The position numbers and the translations under genes were made by a program. From Blepharisma stoltei (taxonomy: Eukaryota; Ciliophora; Heterotrichea; Heterotrichida; Blepharismidae): a DNA stretch of 64,000 nt. A model generated the notes under the pieces. It was not told where the DNA came from. It did no database searches and was given only the letters and a program-made list of their open reading frames with translations. Position 1 is the stretch's first letter, and the number at the start of each line of letters is the position of its first letter. The stretch covers positions 631,501 to 695,500 of the forward strand of contig CAJZBQ010000058.1 of NCBI GenBank assembly GCA_914767885.1. The letters are read 5' to 3'. This document shows positions 22,433-34,315 of this stretch, in pieces.

Positions 22433-23116
22433 GGTCTCTATATAAGAATTACGAAATTTGAGTTAAAAATTTCTTTACAATATCAAGAAAAATTAAATAT
22501 ATGAAATTAGATTATAATTTTAGTAGATCACTGTGAAAATTTTATTCATACGATAAATAATTTATTATTTAAATAATAAGTAAATAAAGAATATATAAAG
22601 CCATTTTTTAAATTATTTAATATACAATTAAAGAAAAAAAATTATTATCACTGATACTTTGTTTAAAAATAATTCAGCCTCCTTGTTTATCTTCAATTCA
22701 GGGATGCTATTTTTTATAAATACAACTTCAATTAAAATCGTGATAACAAAGTAAAAACCACAAAGAAAAACCATTTCTTTATAATTAAGCTAATGAACTT
22801 TATTACAATCTATTTGCTGCGCATTTGAATTGAATAAACTCTTAATTATAGCAAAGCATGTTGACCCATCAATAGCATGAAGTTAAAGAAGCTCCAATGC
22901 AAACTGTTCACTATTAATTACTAGTAAATTTCCTTAATTCAATTCTATGCTGTTGCAACTGCATTTATTATATTCTTGAGTAGATTATAAATCGCAGAGT
23001 TCAATAAAATATAATAATATCTGGCCATTGCTCTTCATGCTATTTAATTTACAGAAATTATTATTTTATAAAAATATAGAAAGCTGTAATAGCTTTAAAG
23101 AATTTATAATTATAAA
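22433..23116. other. AT-rich intergenic stretch
   Basis: 684 bp with no gene, repeat or hairpin that could be supported. Confidence 0.5.
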
Positions 23117-24846
23117 ATGGTGAGATACTTTTACGAAGAAGGAAGAGTCTGCGAACCTCAAACAGATATCAGAGAAATATTTTGGAATAAATTAAAATTA
23201 GATCAAGATATATCTCAAATGTCGTCTTGTATAGATCCAAAAATTCAAGAAGCTATTCTAAACCAAATCGCTTCACTTCAAAATTCTATACATTCAACCA
23301 AAGAAAAATACACGAAAAAGGCTCAAAATCTGATTACTCTTATAAATCAGAAACTAAATAAAGCAATAGCGAAGCTCGACATCCTTGAAAAAAATTCAAA
23401 TAAACTGATCAGAAATATACTAATCTCGCAAGATAATTTAACAGAAAGCGAAAATTTACTTGACTTTTCCAAAGCTGAAATCGAGCATGGGCTTGTTCAC
23501 TATGAGTCTCCAAGCATATCCAGCAATGGGATTTATATAGAAATTTCAAACCTATTTAATGAAGAAATTGGCACTACTCCTCTAGTTTTTAGCCTTAATA
23601 AGTTTAATGAGTCTTTTTCAATTAAACTAAAAGAGGCCTTAGACAAAAACGACATAAAGCGCTCTGAAAAATTGCTTAACGAATGATGAGAAGTTCTGAA
23701 CAAGTGGGAGCCAGACAATTTAATCAGAAATATGAACATTCTTTATCAGAGCGTAAAACCATTCAATAATAAAAATTTATTAGAAAAAATCGAGCCATAT
23801 ATAAATATCAGCTTGACGTCATCTGCGAGGTACGATTTAGAAAGCCTCAGCGAGCTATCTGAAATTTATGCCGATTTAGGGCTTTATATCACAAGTCTCA
23901 TTTTAGATCCTGAGGGCAATTGCTTTTATATAAAAAATTTAAATTTTAAATTAAGGAAAAATCTGAAAAGTCAATTTTCAAATTGACAAATAGGACATAT
24001 ATAATGACATTTTTAAATTGATATTTGACTTTTTGAAATTTCATTTTTTTTTTTGAAGGGCATTTTCCTTGAAAATCTATAGGGGAGCAGGCGCTATACT
24101 ATAAATCCAAGATGAGTTTTACAAAAGCAATTGAGTATCTCGATAAGTTTCAAAAAACAATAGAAATCATCCCTGGAAAAATCAATAGAAGAGTATGGGC
24201 TTTATTTGAGCTCGGAACACTGAGCCTTTCTAAGAAAATCAAATTCTTTGATAAAGCTATCTCATATTTAAAAGCTTCAGAGGAATTAGGTGGGCTTAAT
24301 GCTAATCCAGAAGGCTACAGGAATTTGGGCAAATTGTTTTCAAATAGAGAATTTTATGAATTTGCTTTAGGTTATTACAATAAATATTTAAGTTCGCAAG
24401 GAAGGAAAAAACAGAAATATTTAGCAAATACTTATAGATGTATAGGTAATTGCTATATGAAAATTGACTCGTCTGATTTAGACAAAGCCAAAGAAGCATA
24501 TGATAAAGCTGAAAATTTACTAGAAAATGCTTTAAATTTAGAAGATGAAAAAGCTGAACTAAGTCTAGACTTATCCCACTATTATGAGGCGATTGAGAAC
24601 TATAGCTTAGCTTTAAATTATATTTCTTATACACAAAAAGTTTATGAGGAAAAACGAAATAAAAATTTGATGAATCTTTATTATACCATTGGGAAGCTTT
24701 ATCATTTAAGCAAAGAATGGGAAAACGCAAAAAAATATTATGATAAATGCTTGAAAAATAAAGAAAAACTGAATGAACAGATTCAGAAATGGCTAATTAT
24801 ACAAGCACATCAAGTTTATACGAGGCTGGGTTTGAAGTTTATATAA
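23117..24846 (+). CDS. TPR-repeat protein
   Basis: N-terminal half is helical and coiled-coil-like (residues 50-125). The C-terminal half carries TPR-type helix pairs (YRNLGKLFSNREFYEFALGY, TYRCIGNCYMKI, LYYTIGKLYHLSKEWENAK). Two TGA codons at 23684-23689 are adjacent Trp residues. A frame change near 23990 is repaired by deleting an 89-bp TA-bounded segment, joining SNWQI to GEQALYYKS. Total 546 residues. Probably a protein-interaction scaffold; no specific family recognised. Confidence 0.75.
23991..24079. other. 89-bp TA-bounded IES
   Basis: From TA in CAAATAGGACAT to the TA in TCTATAGGGGAG. 89 is 2 modulo 3, exactly the shift needed. Contains a long T run; no hairpin. Confidence 0.6.
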
Positions 24847-25009
24847 TATAAATTAAATTATTATGGAATTAGCCATATAATCTTTAAAAGTAAGGCAATT
24901 ATTTTTTGAATTAATGAAAGCGTATTAAATTTGTTGAAATAAAAATTTACAAAGGCGACTTTTCGATTCCATACAATATTTATTAAATATATCCATAAAT
25001 TATCTTCAT

Positions 25010-26026
25010 TTATTGATTTACAACTCTAACTCTTTGTCTTCTCTGATCATTATCTTCCCCCTTTACTTCTTCAATCTCCTGCGCTTTTTGGTCTTCCGGA
25101 GCTCTTCTACTCTATATAAGCTTTACATGATTCATAATAGTCCAATCATAAATAAAATCGTATTGATATCCTTCTCTGAAAAATAAATCTTTAAACATCC
25201 TTTTCAGATACGAATAGTCAGGCCTATCCTCAAACCTCAGCCCTCTACAATAATTCATATACAACGAAAACTCAGCGGGGTGTCCCCTGCACAATTGATC
25301 TACAGTAGTAGCCATCTTTCTTTCCATAATTCTCTCGTATTTTTCTTTTTTATCCGCTGCTCTTAATCCTTGCCATGGCAAACTTCCTCTTAAAAAATAT
25401 AGCAAAACGTATCCTAACCCTTCTAAATCGTCTCTTCTTGATTGTTCTATACCCAAATGTGTGTTGATTGACGTATATCTTGCAGTCCCCGTCAAATTTT
25501 TCCCTTCTCTATATGGGATGTGCTGTTGTGTTTTTGGGTCTCGGTATTTTTTGGCCAATCCGAAATCAATAACATAGATTTGGTTAGCTTTTTTGCCAAG
25601 GCCGACCAGAAAGTTATCAGGCTTAATATCTCGATGCAAGAGGTTCTTTGCATGGATAAACTCCACCCTTGATATCATTTGGTCAGCTAATATCAGAACC
25701 GTTTTGAGCGAAAATTTTCGATTACAAAAGGTCAACAGATCTTCTAAGGATGGACCTAAAAGGTCGATGACCATGATGTTGTAGTCACCTTCTATACCGT
25801 ATCAATGGATTACGGGAACCCCTACGCCACCTTGGAGGATTCTATAGATTTTAGACTCATATATAAGCTGTGGATGCCGGGTTTGGGTTCTTTCGAGTTT
25901 GATCGCGACTTCTTCGTTTGTTTGGATATTAGTACCAAGGTAAATTTCCCCAAATGAGCCACTACCGATTTTTCGGCCTAGTCTGTATTTACCACCGACT
26001 CGTATTTCTACTCCTGGAAGATTCAT
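25010..26026 (-). CDS. Casein kinase 1
   Basis: A monomeric Ser/Thr kinase. Motifs: glycine loop [14 protein letters not shown], catalytic Lys in [21 protein letters not shown] in [10 protein letters not shown], and the CK1-specific [16 protein letters not shown] at 25799-25801 is the Trp of the conserved VIxWYG(I)EGDYN region, a direct demonstration of the code. A 15-nt intron (25112-25126) removes a premature TAG and adds a 33-residue charged tail ([11 protein letters not shown]...VVNQ) ending TAA at 25010. 333 residues, normal for a minimal CK1. Confidence 0.95.
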
Positions 26027-26258
26027 TTTTATAGCTGTGGATATATGAAAAGATAAAAGGCTGGGATTTGCATGTATATAATTTAAAAGAGAGTTTATTA
26101 ATTTTGATGGCTTCTATGAATATATTAAATATTTAATAATAATTTCTGCATAAAAGACTGAAATTGAAAAGAATTCAAATAATTTAAACATTGCAGAGTC
26201 CTTTCATATTGAATGAATAAATCTTACAAAATAAATATAGCATAGAGAGATATTTTAC

Positions 26259-26690
26259 TTACTTATTTAATTATTAATATACGCTTAACGTCCAATATCA
26301 CATTGCCCGCACGGGCTTCCCTCCCGCTTCTGGGTTTCCCTGCTCCACCAAAATGTCGTGCTACCACCTGGCTTCAAGGCTGAATGGTCCCATCCTCTTT
26401 GGGCGTTCGAATTTCGCCGGTCGTCCTTCCGGCTCTCGGGCAAACAAACTTGGGTCCGTCAGACACCCTAAAGGTCTCAGTCTCCACCGCCTGGGGTTGG
26501 TGGCATCCTTCCAGAAAATTCCATTCCCTGAGGGACAGGAGCCCTGCGTCACGCACCGCAGGAACTTAAAGCCCTGTCATTGCCGGGGTTAAATCCCCGG
26601 GGAAGGCCAAACCTCATAATCAAAAATTGAGGAAGAGAATTTTCGATCGGAGACCAGAAAAATTCGAATGACGCCATTTCTTGATTATAA
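26259..26690 (-). mobile_element. Retroposon with (TAAG)n tail
   Basis: A GC-rich 432-bp block in AT-rich surroundings, flanked by a perfect 13-bp duplication AGAGATATTTTAC (26246-26258 and 26691-26703). On the minus strand it starts near AATGGCGTCATTCG and ends TAAATAAGTAAGTAAG, the same 5' motif and tail as the copy in the helicase gene (58870-59385). No long ORF; intergenic. Confidence 0.8.
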
Positions 26691-26717
26691 AGAGATATTT
26701 TACAAATTTATAAATAA

Positions 26718-27298
26718 ATGGGATGCTCATTTGCTTTGTTGAGTAAAAAAGACCCCAAAGTATTTGCAAAATAGGTTGGCTACATTGCATTAGAAATAGA
26801 AAAAGGAACTCCTAAAGTCCTCGAAATGCTAAAAAGCTTAAAAGACTGACCAAATTACAAGATGAGACAAGTAACAACGACTTAGACTTCTTGATCCTTT
26901 CTACATTTAGCTTGCTGATATGGGCACGACTGGCTTGCTAACGAAATGATTAGCAACGGGGCTGACCCTCTGGCTCTAGATTGTGTAATATCTATAAAGA
27001 ATAACGAAACTCCTTTACATCTTGCTGCCTATCGAGGCCACTTAAAAGTTATTAGCGTTTTGCTTAAAGCTGGAAGTGACCAAAATGCAGAAAATCTTGT
27101 AAAGCTCTAACATAGTATGGAAAAACTCCATATCAATTAGCAAAAGAAAATGGCTTTGACAAAGATTACGACTTATTGGAAAACCTTGATATAACCAGAG
27201 ATGATGCTTGATGTGAAATAAGGAAAAGTAAAGAACTCTGTAATGTGGACACTATGCTATGAAAAAATAGTCAAATAAATAATTTAGTTAGCATTTAA
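26718..27298 (+). CDS. Small ankyrin-repeat protein
   Basis: Hidden by three tiny introns: 26760-26774 and 26871-26885 (15 nt each) and 27099-27115 (17 nt, GTAAAG...CATAG). Spliced protein is 177 residues. Start MGCSFALLSKK has Gly2/Cys3, a likely lipid anchor. Ankyrin units: SFLHLACWYGHDWLANEMI, then ETPLHLAAYRGHLKVISVLL, then YGKTPYQLAKENGF, with TGA as Trp in the first. A protein-interaction module with no catalytic domain. The 17-nt intron is the only non-15-nt one I needed; it restores frame and has correct ends. Confidence 0.75.
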
Positions 27299-27335
27299 TG
27301 CGAAATTTGAAAAATTGCTAATAAATACAATAATT

Positions 27336-28168
27336 ATGCTTAACTTCCCAATTAGTAAGTAATTTCTTGTTTATTGGCGGGGTTTAGCACACAAATTTTC
27401 AAAGCAAATTCATATGAATAGATTGAAAATTACTTATTATGGGGGGTAAATGCCCAAAATTTGCAATTTTTACATTTTATCTGAATATCTGCAATAATAA
27501 GCAAATTTCGATCTATTCATATAAAATATATTATTTTGAAAATCTTGTGCACAAACCCCCCACTGACAAGCAAGAACTTGATTATTACTGGTGGGAGTAA
27601 GAGCAAATCAAAAACCAAAAGAGTCCCAAAGCTTTTCCTCAATCAAATATTGACAATAGCTTCCCCATATGCTTCTTCATCTAAACCTACCACAAAGCGA
27701 CATCAAGATACCGTTTTGATGACAAAACACCCTACACTTCATCGACGAATAGGCTCAGAGTGCATAATTCGTCCGGCCACCTCAAAACGAAAACTATCAA
27801 TTCCTTACTCAGGGTCCCCTCAAATGCTCCCAAAACCCAAATCAGCTGCTCGAATTCATTCAAATAAGCCTATCAATGTTTTAGCTCCTTTAAATTTGCA
27901 TGATAAAATCAAAGCATTTTGCGAGCCTGAAGTTAATTTTCCTATATCTCCAAGAAGTACAGCTATGAATGAATTAGCAGAATATTATGAAAAGAAAGCA
28001 AGTTTAAAAATTGGGAAAGCTGTAAGCCAATCGCCATTAAAGCGCAGGGAAATAAAGACTAACGACGATGCTTTGGATTCTTTAAATTTATCGCCAATTT
28101 CGATAAAAGATGATATAACGTCTTTTTTGCTGAAAAGTTCAGCAGGATCTCAGCCTATAGAAAAGTAA
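27336..28168 (+). CDS. Basic low-complexity protein, unknown function
   Basis: The frame visible from 27587 is extended upstream if a 233-bp IES is removed, giving start MLNFPI-TGGSKSKSK at ATG 27336 and 199 residues. Lys/Ser/Pro-rich, with motifs such as PATSKRKLSIPYSG and SPLKRREIK that look like kinase or nuclear-localisation sites. No domain recognised. Could be cytoskeletal or nuclear; undecided. Confidence 0.6.
27354..27586. other. 233-bp inverted-repeat IES
   Basis: TA-bounded within TTA on both sides. The ends are about 40-bp imperfect inverted repeats: TTCTTGTTTATTGGCGGGG on the left and, reversed, TTCTTGCTTGTCAGTGGGG on the right, followed by ATTTTCAAA on both. Excision creates a start codon exon of five codons joined in frame. 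Confidence 0.65.
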
Positions 28169-28293
28169 TGGATATTTAGGTATGACAAAAGTTTTAGAAA
28201 GCTGATTAAGGTTTTGGGAAAAGCAAGTAAATCGTAGCGATTTATTAATGGAATTGTATGAAGATTTATATATTTAAGAAAAGTTTTTAATTA

Positions 28294-28609
28294 CTCCAAC
28301 CTCCGTTAGCGAGCAAAACCATTGGAAAAATCCCTATTTTGCCCCCACACTCCAGCGAACAAAGAATTTTTGATATATAAGTGATAATGATTATAATGTA
28401 AATCTCTAACTCTGTTTAATTTAAACAAATTGCATTTTAAAATATAAATTTTAGAAATTAAATTAACATTTGCTTTCAAATTTGCGAATTTGGATTTTTT
28501 TATATTTCTAAAAAAAAATTTTACTTTAAATATAAATTTTTTAAAAAAAACAATTAACTCCCCCATTGTGAGCGAAAAAAAATTTATTCGCTCACATAGG
28601 TGGGGGGAT
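28294..28609. mobile_element. Type-1 MITE touching a stop codon
   Basis: 316 bp between TTA (28291-28293) and TTA (28610-28612). The right TTA is the stop codon TAA of the minus-strand RING/PHR gene, so the element begins immediately after its last sense codon. After precise excision a TAA remains at the same place. Ends are worn (CTCCAACCTCCG). Confidence 0.8.
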
Positions 28610-30715
28610 TTAGTCTTCCTTGACTTTGTCATAATAAATTTTGATAATTGGACCATGAATATCGTTTTGAGAAGAAATATATGTATCAGGTCCTGCAGTG
28701 GTTTCTTTAAATTCGAATTTTGTGCAATCAGATCCTACAGCAAACTCTGGCTTATCTAATGGATTTCCTCTATAAACAAAGTTTGCATTAATTTTCATCT
28801 GAATTGTCCAGAAAGTGTTCATAGGAATTTCAACTTTTTCAGTAAAAAATATATCTTGGACAAATTCTTTAAAAACAAAATGCTCACCCCTGACCATAAT
28901 ATTGTCAGGATTTCTCATAGAATTTTCACCTTCAAAGATTGCAATATGATCAATTACATAGTTTTCGTTGCAATCAAGGGGTATAGAAACTCCTAAGCCA
29001 GCAATTTTAATTCTGTGGTCAGCTTTAAAAGTGACAGCTTCAATTTGATGGTTTTCCGTATCAATGAACCATGGATTGTATGGGAAAGCACACTGGCCGT
29101 CCCATTTTTGAGGTGGCATAACAGTTAAAAATCTGCATAAAACTGCCCTTGAGTTCTCAAGTTTTTCATCTTGAAGGATTTCTCTGCCTTTAAGGTTTTC
29201 CGCAAATTGTTTCTCTTTTGCTGATCTTATATGCTTTATAATATCAACCTTTGCTTGATTTGAATACTTTCCATCTTCTAAATCTTGGGCGGAAACTGAT
29301 ATTTTTTCTAATACTCTTTCCTTTTCATCAATCTTTATTATAAAATCCTTCAATAGAACTGATATATTTTCTCCATTATCCCAAATTTTTTCTGAATCCT
29401 GGCAGTTTTTATTGCATTCTTCACAAGCAAATTTCATCAATTTTTTTTGGTAATAACTTGCATGAATTCCTCTATGCAAGTCGCATTTTACCTGAGTGAA
29501 TAAGGCTAAATCGCAAAAAAATTTCGATATCGGATAGTAATTTTCGCCATGTAATTCTTGGCAGTAATCACAAGGGTGCTGGCTTTTATTATTTATACAC
29601 ATAACGCATACAACTTTTTTACAAGGAAGGACTCTTGGTGTATGAAATTCTAAATTAAAATATAACTTGCATGCCGGACATTTAGGAGCTTCAAAATTGG
29701 GAGCAAAAATTTTTATTGGCGAAAGTTCTAATAAAAGCTCTCCGTTTATAGGACATTGAGGATTATCTTCGTTTATATTTTCGCTAAAGCAGACATTGCA
29801 GATTATATGCCTCTCTCCACAAGGGATTTGAAGTGGGTATATTTCAGAAAAAATATAGCCTTTGCCACAAAGCTCACATGTGCTGCCATTAAATGGCAGA
29901 GCAACTTGAATTTCTTGCCCCTTTTTATTCACATCTATTAGCTCTTTAATATCTCCTATAAGCTGACTTAAAAGCATATGTTTGTGCTTTGCTAATTCTC
30001 TCTTCAATAAATTCGAGGACACATGAACAGGGAGCTCTTCTATTAACTCTTCTATTCGTTTTGCAAGGAGTTCTTTAAGTTCATGATTCCTTAAAATGGG
30101 CACAAAAGATTGGCTGTTCCTTGGCATTACACAGATATCACAAAATGTTCTTCCTTTTTCTGGGTTGACCAATGTGGCTTGCCTATCTGGATGTCTGTCG
30201 CAGTTCACAGTGTTAGCGATCTCCACCAATTTTTTGTATGCTTTATATTTATGGCTTGTTGAATCACTTCTCGCATTTCTTATGGATCGATGGTCTTCTG
30301 CACTCATTGCATTCTTGCATTCTTTATAGAGCTTTGCTATTCTATTCGAAAAATATTGATCTGCATTGTCTTCTAAGCTTTTTAAATATTTTTGATCTCT
30401 CGTTTGTGCGCACTCTAAACAAAGACATTGAATGCTATTTTTATCAAAGTACGAAGAAATTTTATCAGGATGATTATCACAGAAGATTTGGATATTCATT
30501 ATGCTAGACAACAGTCCCCAATTCACTGGTAGATCATCGATAGAGTCCAGAATTAAAGCTCCCTTACATAAAGGACAAATGACTTCAGGATTCTTTTTTC
30601 ATAAAGTCATTATACATTCAGTGCATAAAGAGTGACCACATTTCGGAAATATGCGAGGAGGCTTTGATACAGTGTCGAAATTGGATAAGCAAATTGGGCA
30701 AACAATAGAATCCAT
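28610..30715 (-). CDS. RING-finger protein with PHR-like C-terminal domain
   Basis: A probable E3 ubiquitin ligase of 701 residues. Start MDSIVCPICLSNF at 30715 puts a RING finger first (CPIC...CGHSLCTEC...CPLC); one Trp there is TGA. Two B-box-like Cys/His zones follow (FCDNHPDKI...CLEC, NCDRHPDRQ...CDIC), then two more Cys-rich modules (CELCGKGY...CNVCF; CPACKLYF...CVMCI...CDYC). The last 170 residues resemble a PHR domain (VTFKADHRIKIAGLG, YVIDHIAIFEG), the substrate module of Highwire/BTBD proteins. 37 bp separates its start from the stop of an upstream paralog. Confidence 0.85.
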
Positions 30716-30752
30716 TTTAATTTCTATAAATAAAATAGTAGAATTATTATCT

Positions 30753-33700
30753 TTATCTGTTATAATAGATTTTTATAATAGGCCCATGCAAGTAATTTTG
30801 GTATGAAATGTTCATCGACTTGTGGCTAGCAAGAACTTTACTAGAGAATTCAAAGCTGGTGCCATCAGACCCTATATTAATAAGAGGCCCGTCAAGAGGA
30901 CTCCCTCTAAACACCTCTTCAGCTTCTATTTTTACCTGAATTGTATATCAATCATCTTTATCAATCGGAAAATCTTCAAAATAAAAGTCTTCAACAATTT
31001 TTTCCCCAGTGAAATTTACGTTATTTATTAGATTATTGTATGGTATCATTTTTGCAACTTCTCCTTTTTCTATTGCAATATATCTAATGCAAGCATTTCG
31101 GGCATCTTTTAAAGGTGCTGAAATTCCAAACCCAGTAATAGCAACCCCAGGGGTAGAAGTCCTGAAAGTTAAAACTTCAACTTGGTCAAGAATCGCGTTA
31201 ATTTTTCATGGAGAGTAAATAGAGTTCTCATCATGGCTTATAAGAGGGGGCATAAGACTATGGAATCTGGTTAGCACAGTATTCCCATTTTCAATGTTAT
31301 CGTTATAACACACAGAAACTCCTCTAAGAATGGGCCTAAAGTTTATTATATTCCCATTCAGAAGCCAATATATTAAATCAATCATTTGCTGATTTGAATA
31401 CCTTCAATGCTTCACATCATTAAAAACTGATCTATGATTGCTTTCTTTTCTTTCCAAAATAAAAATTCGAAGTATTTCTGCTATATTTTCATTAAAAAAT
31501 ACTGCACCTTCATTTTCTGGCTCCTTTTTACAGTCTATGCACATTGGCTTCATGGAGTCAGATTTAATTGTGATGTCAGTTATTTTTGGGTGTTTATAGC
31601 ATCGAATTTGATGGAATAAAATAAAATCAGTTATTAGTCTGGATTGCTTAAAGTAAGATTCAGGATGTAATTGAGTGCAGAATCTGCAATTTGAGGTTGA
31701 AAAACCTGCATCGCTTACGCAGTTTAGGCATAAGGTATTTAAACAAGGAAGGATTTTGGGAGATTGAAGAGTTAAATTGAATTGAGTATTACATCCCAGA
31801 CATTTACTCCCATCCATAAGCAAACAAAACCATTAGAAAAAATTTTTTTTTGTTGCCTAAATACCCACCCTCGTGAGCGAACAAAAACTTTTTAACTCCC
31901 CCCATCCTTGATCGAACGATTGACTGTAAAAATTCCTAAAAATTGGGGAAATTAACCCCCATCCTTGATCGAACGATTTTCATACCATGCAAATTTCTAT
32001 ATATAAAAATATATTAGTTATCAAAAGCTTGGGAAGATGTACATAATGAAGTTGTTTTCAGAGACTTTGAGACGACAGAAAGCTTTGGAATCAATCATTC
32101 GAAGTGACTTAATCATCAACCTAGGCTTAAAAACTCAATAATCTAATAAAATAGAGATTCTTTAAAATTTTTAAAAAAATAAATTTTAATTTAATAAGGA
32201 ACAAATTAAATTTATACAGTTTAAAGGTGTGACTAATAAATCAAAATATTAAAAATTGGTATTTTTATGAAATTAATTCAATTTTTTGTGTGTAAAAATA
32301 ATTAGTAAATACTCTTAACCCTCTTATTTAAAAGTAAAATATATATATATATTTTATTTATATATAAAACTTTTTTTCCAAAACATTTTTTTTTAACCTC
32401 CATCCTTGATCGAACGATGGCGAGTCGTTCGATCAAGGATTGGGGGGAGTAAGAAAAAATTTTTGATATATAAGTGATTATTAGTATAATGAAATCTCTA
32501 GCTAATTCTGTTTATTTTTAAACAGTTTGCATTTTAAAATAAATCAAATTAATTTTCCTTCTCAATTTTTACGAATTGGAAATTATTTTTTAATTTTGAA
32601 GATTTAATATGAAATTTATATATAAATTTTTTAAATTAAACCCCTCCATGAATGAACAAAATTTTTTTATTCGCGACGGGAGGGGGGAGAATTAGGAATT
32701 TTTTCTCAGAAATATCGTATAGAAGTGTCGGGAAAGGTATCGAAGTCTATAGGACAATAATATCTTGAGTTTATTTTTGAATTCTCCAACTCAACTCCTA
32801 ATTAATTTAATCACTCCCCTCTGTGGGGTTAATTTTTTTTAAACAATTCATATATATGTATAGTATGATTTATTTTAATCCCAATTCGTAAATGAAAAGC
32901 AAATATCTATTTAGATTGTAAAATTTATATTTTAAAATGCAATTTGTTCAAAATTAAATAAATCAGCTCAATATTTTATTATACTAATTATCACTTATAT
33001 ATCAAAATATTTTTTTCATTAACGGAGTAAACACCTTTGACATATTAAATGCTTTTTTAAACAGGGTATTCTTATCCTCTCAGTTTCTGAGTCACATTTT
33101 TCGCATGTGTTTGGTGAAAATAGCCTCACTTGATTAGTTCTAATTGATCAAAGGTCTTTGAGATATTGCATGAGTTTTCTTACTCCCCCCCTCCGCGAGT
33201 GAACAAAAAAATTTTGTTCGCTCTCATGGGGTTAATTTTTTTTTTAAAAAATTTACATATAAAATTTTATAGAATTTTTTTTTTTCGAAATTTAAAAAAA
33301 TCCTGATTCGCAAAAATTGGAAAGCAAATATTAATTTAATTTGTAAAATTTATTTTTTAAAAACGCAATTTGTTTAAAATTAAACAGAATTAGCTCGAGA
33401 TTTCATTATAATAATTTTCACTTATATATCAAATTTTTTCTATTAAAAATTTGTGTTCGTTACGGAGGGTGGGTTTTTGGGCAAAAAAATAAGGATTTTT
33501 CTAATGATTTTGTTCACTCACGGAGGGAGGGAGTTAGGGATAAGTCATAAATAGAGTTTTTATCATTTCTGAGCCTCTTAACAAATAAATCATCATCCTT
33601 ACTTTCCCTTATATATTCTTTTATTTTCAAAATTAGCTTGCGATTTAGGTCCATCCGATTATCTTTAACCGCTTCTAGTCCACCAATAGTGCGTTGGGGA

Positions 33701-34074
33701 TCATCACTGTACCAAGCCCCTGTTTGGATGTCAATAAAAGTGACTGGCAGACCATCGCTGGTATTAGGAATTATTTTATCAAACTCTAGTAAATCAGTGA
33801 AAATTTCCGCTTGGGTTTGCTTTGACAGTCTTTTATATAAAATGCATTGCTCAAGCCTTTCAGGAGGTAATTGATTTTTATATTCATTATAAAACAATTC
33901 CACAAGTTGATACCTCAGATGCTTGAATTCTTTTGAATCTGCCCTAATTAAGTGGTCCTCTTTTGAAGAGTGATTTTTACAGGTATCGCAGATAAACTCT
34001 TTAGATGTTCTGCAATACGAAATTGCAAGCTCATTTTGATGATTCCTACAAAAACCAAAATTTTCAGAGTCCAT
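30753..34074 (-). CDS. RING-less paralog of the RING/PHR gene, split by three MITEs
   Basis: Pieces: 33537-34074, 33031-33182, 32695-32801 and 30753-31806 (with junction codons). Removing 354, 229 and 888 bp restores a single 617-codon frame that aligns block by block with its downstream neighbour: MDSENFGFCRNHQNEL (B-box-like), then CEKCDSETERIRIPCLKKHLICQRC, YYCPIDFDTFPD, KCLGCNTQFNLTLQSPKILPC, and the PHR-like VLTFRTSTPGVAITGFG. It starts after the RING of its paralog, so it lacks ligase chemistry and may act as a regulator or substrate adaptor. Stop TAA at 30753. Confidence 0.85.
31807..32691. mobile_element. Type-1 MITE carrying a nested type-2 MITE
   Basis: Outer ends CTCCCATCC... (after TTA 31804-31806) and ...GGGGGGAGAA (before TTA 32692-32694). 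A 554-bp type-2 element sits inside at 31896-32449 with its own TAA flanks; without it the outer element has normal type-1 size and the ACTTTTTAA/GAAAAAATTTTTG junction matches other copies. Excision joins EKIP to KCLGC. Confidence 0.9.
31896..32449 (+). mobile_element. Type-2 MITE (554 bp)
   Basis: Starts CTCCCCCCATCCTTGATCGA, has a second CCCCCATCCTTGATCGAACG copy about 60 bp in, an AT-rich core, and ends in a hairpin (TCCTTGATCGAACGATGGCGA against its inverse) then GGGGGGAG. TAA flanks both sides. The copy at 61049-61602 is the same length in opposite orientation. Confidence 0.9.
32802..33027. mobile_element. Decayed type-1 MITE
   Basis: Core matches type-1 (TAATTATCACTTATATATCAAAA, AAATTAAATAAATCAGCTC) but the ends are eroded (CTCCGTTAATG and CCCCACAGAGGGGAG). 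Bounded by TAA at 32799-32801 and 33028-33030; excision of 229 bp joins ICQRCL to GVELENS in frame. Confidence 0.75.
33183..33533. mobile_element. Type-1 MITE
   Basis: 351 bp, CTCCCCCCCTCCGCGAG... to ...GGAGGGAGGGAG, TTA on both sides (33180-33182, 33534-33536). Excision joins IYDLSL to RKLMQYL. Confidence 0.9.
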
Positions 34075-34315
34075 ATTTCTATTATTTTTATTAAATCGAT
34101 TTTGAATATTCTGATGAGAATGATCCAATATTAAATGCAGTAAAACACCCTTTCTTGATAGCTTAATTTTTAACTCTAATAAAATTTATCTGAAATTCAA
34201 GAAAATATCCATTCGATACTAATTTTATCTTCTAATTTATTTCTATTTAATTTTCTATAAGCTTTTCCACGCTTTCCCTTTTAATTCATTCGAACGAATT
34301 TCCATTAAAATTCAT

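Larger units (their letters stand above)
19811..22440 (+). repeat. Tandem duplication carrying two F-box genes
   Basis: Unit 1 is 19811-21359, unit 2 is 21361-22440. The two align along their whole length except for an 86-bp hairpin and a 361-bp type-1 MITE present only in unit 1, a 6-bp coding deletion in unit 1 (codons for Gly-Leu), and point changes. The paralogs therefore show filled and empty sites for both insertions. Confidence 0.92.

Noticed and set aside
26353-26592. Four overlapping ORFs of 60-79 codons in a GC-rich patch
   Set aside because: The patch is a retroposon with a 13-bp target duplication; low stop frequency follows from GC content.
34075-34128. Upstream start for the RING-less paralog
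   Set aside because: The open frame begins at TTG; the ATG at 34074 aligns with the B-box-like start of the neighbour.
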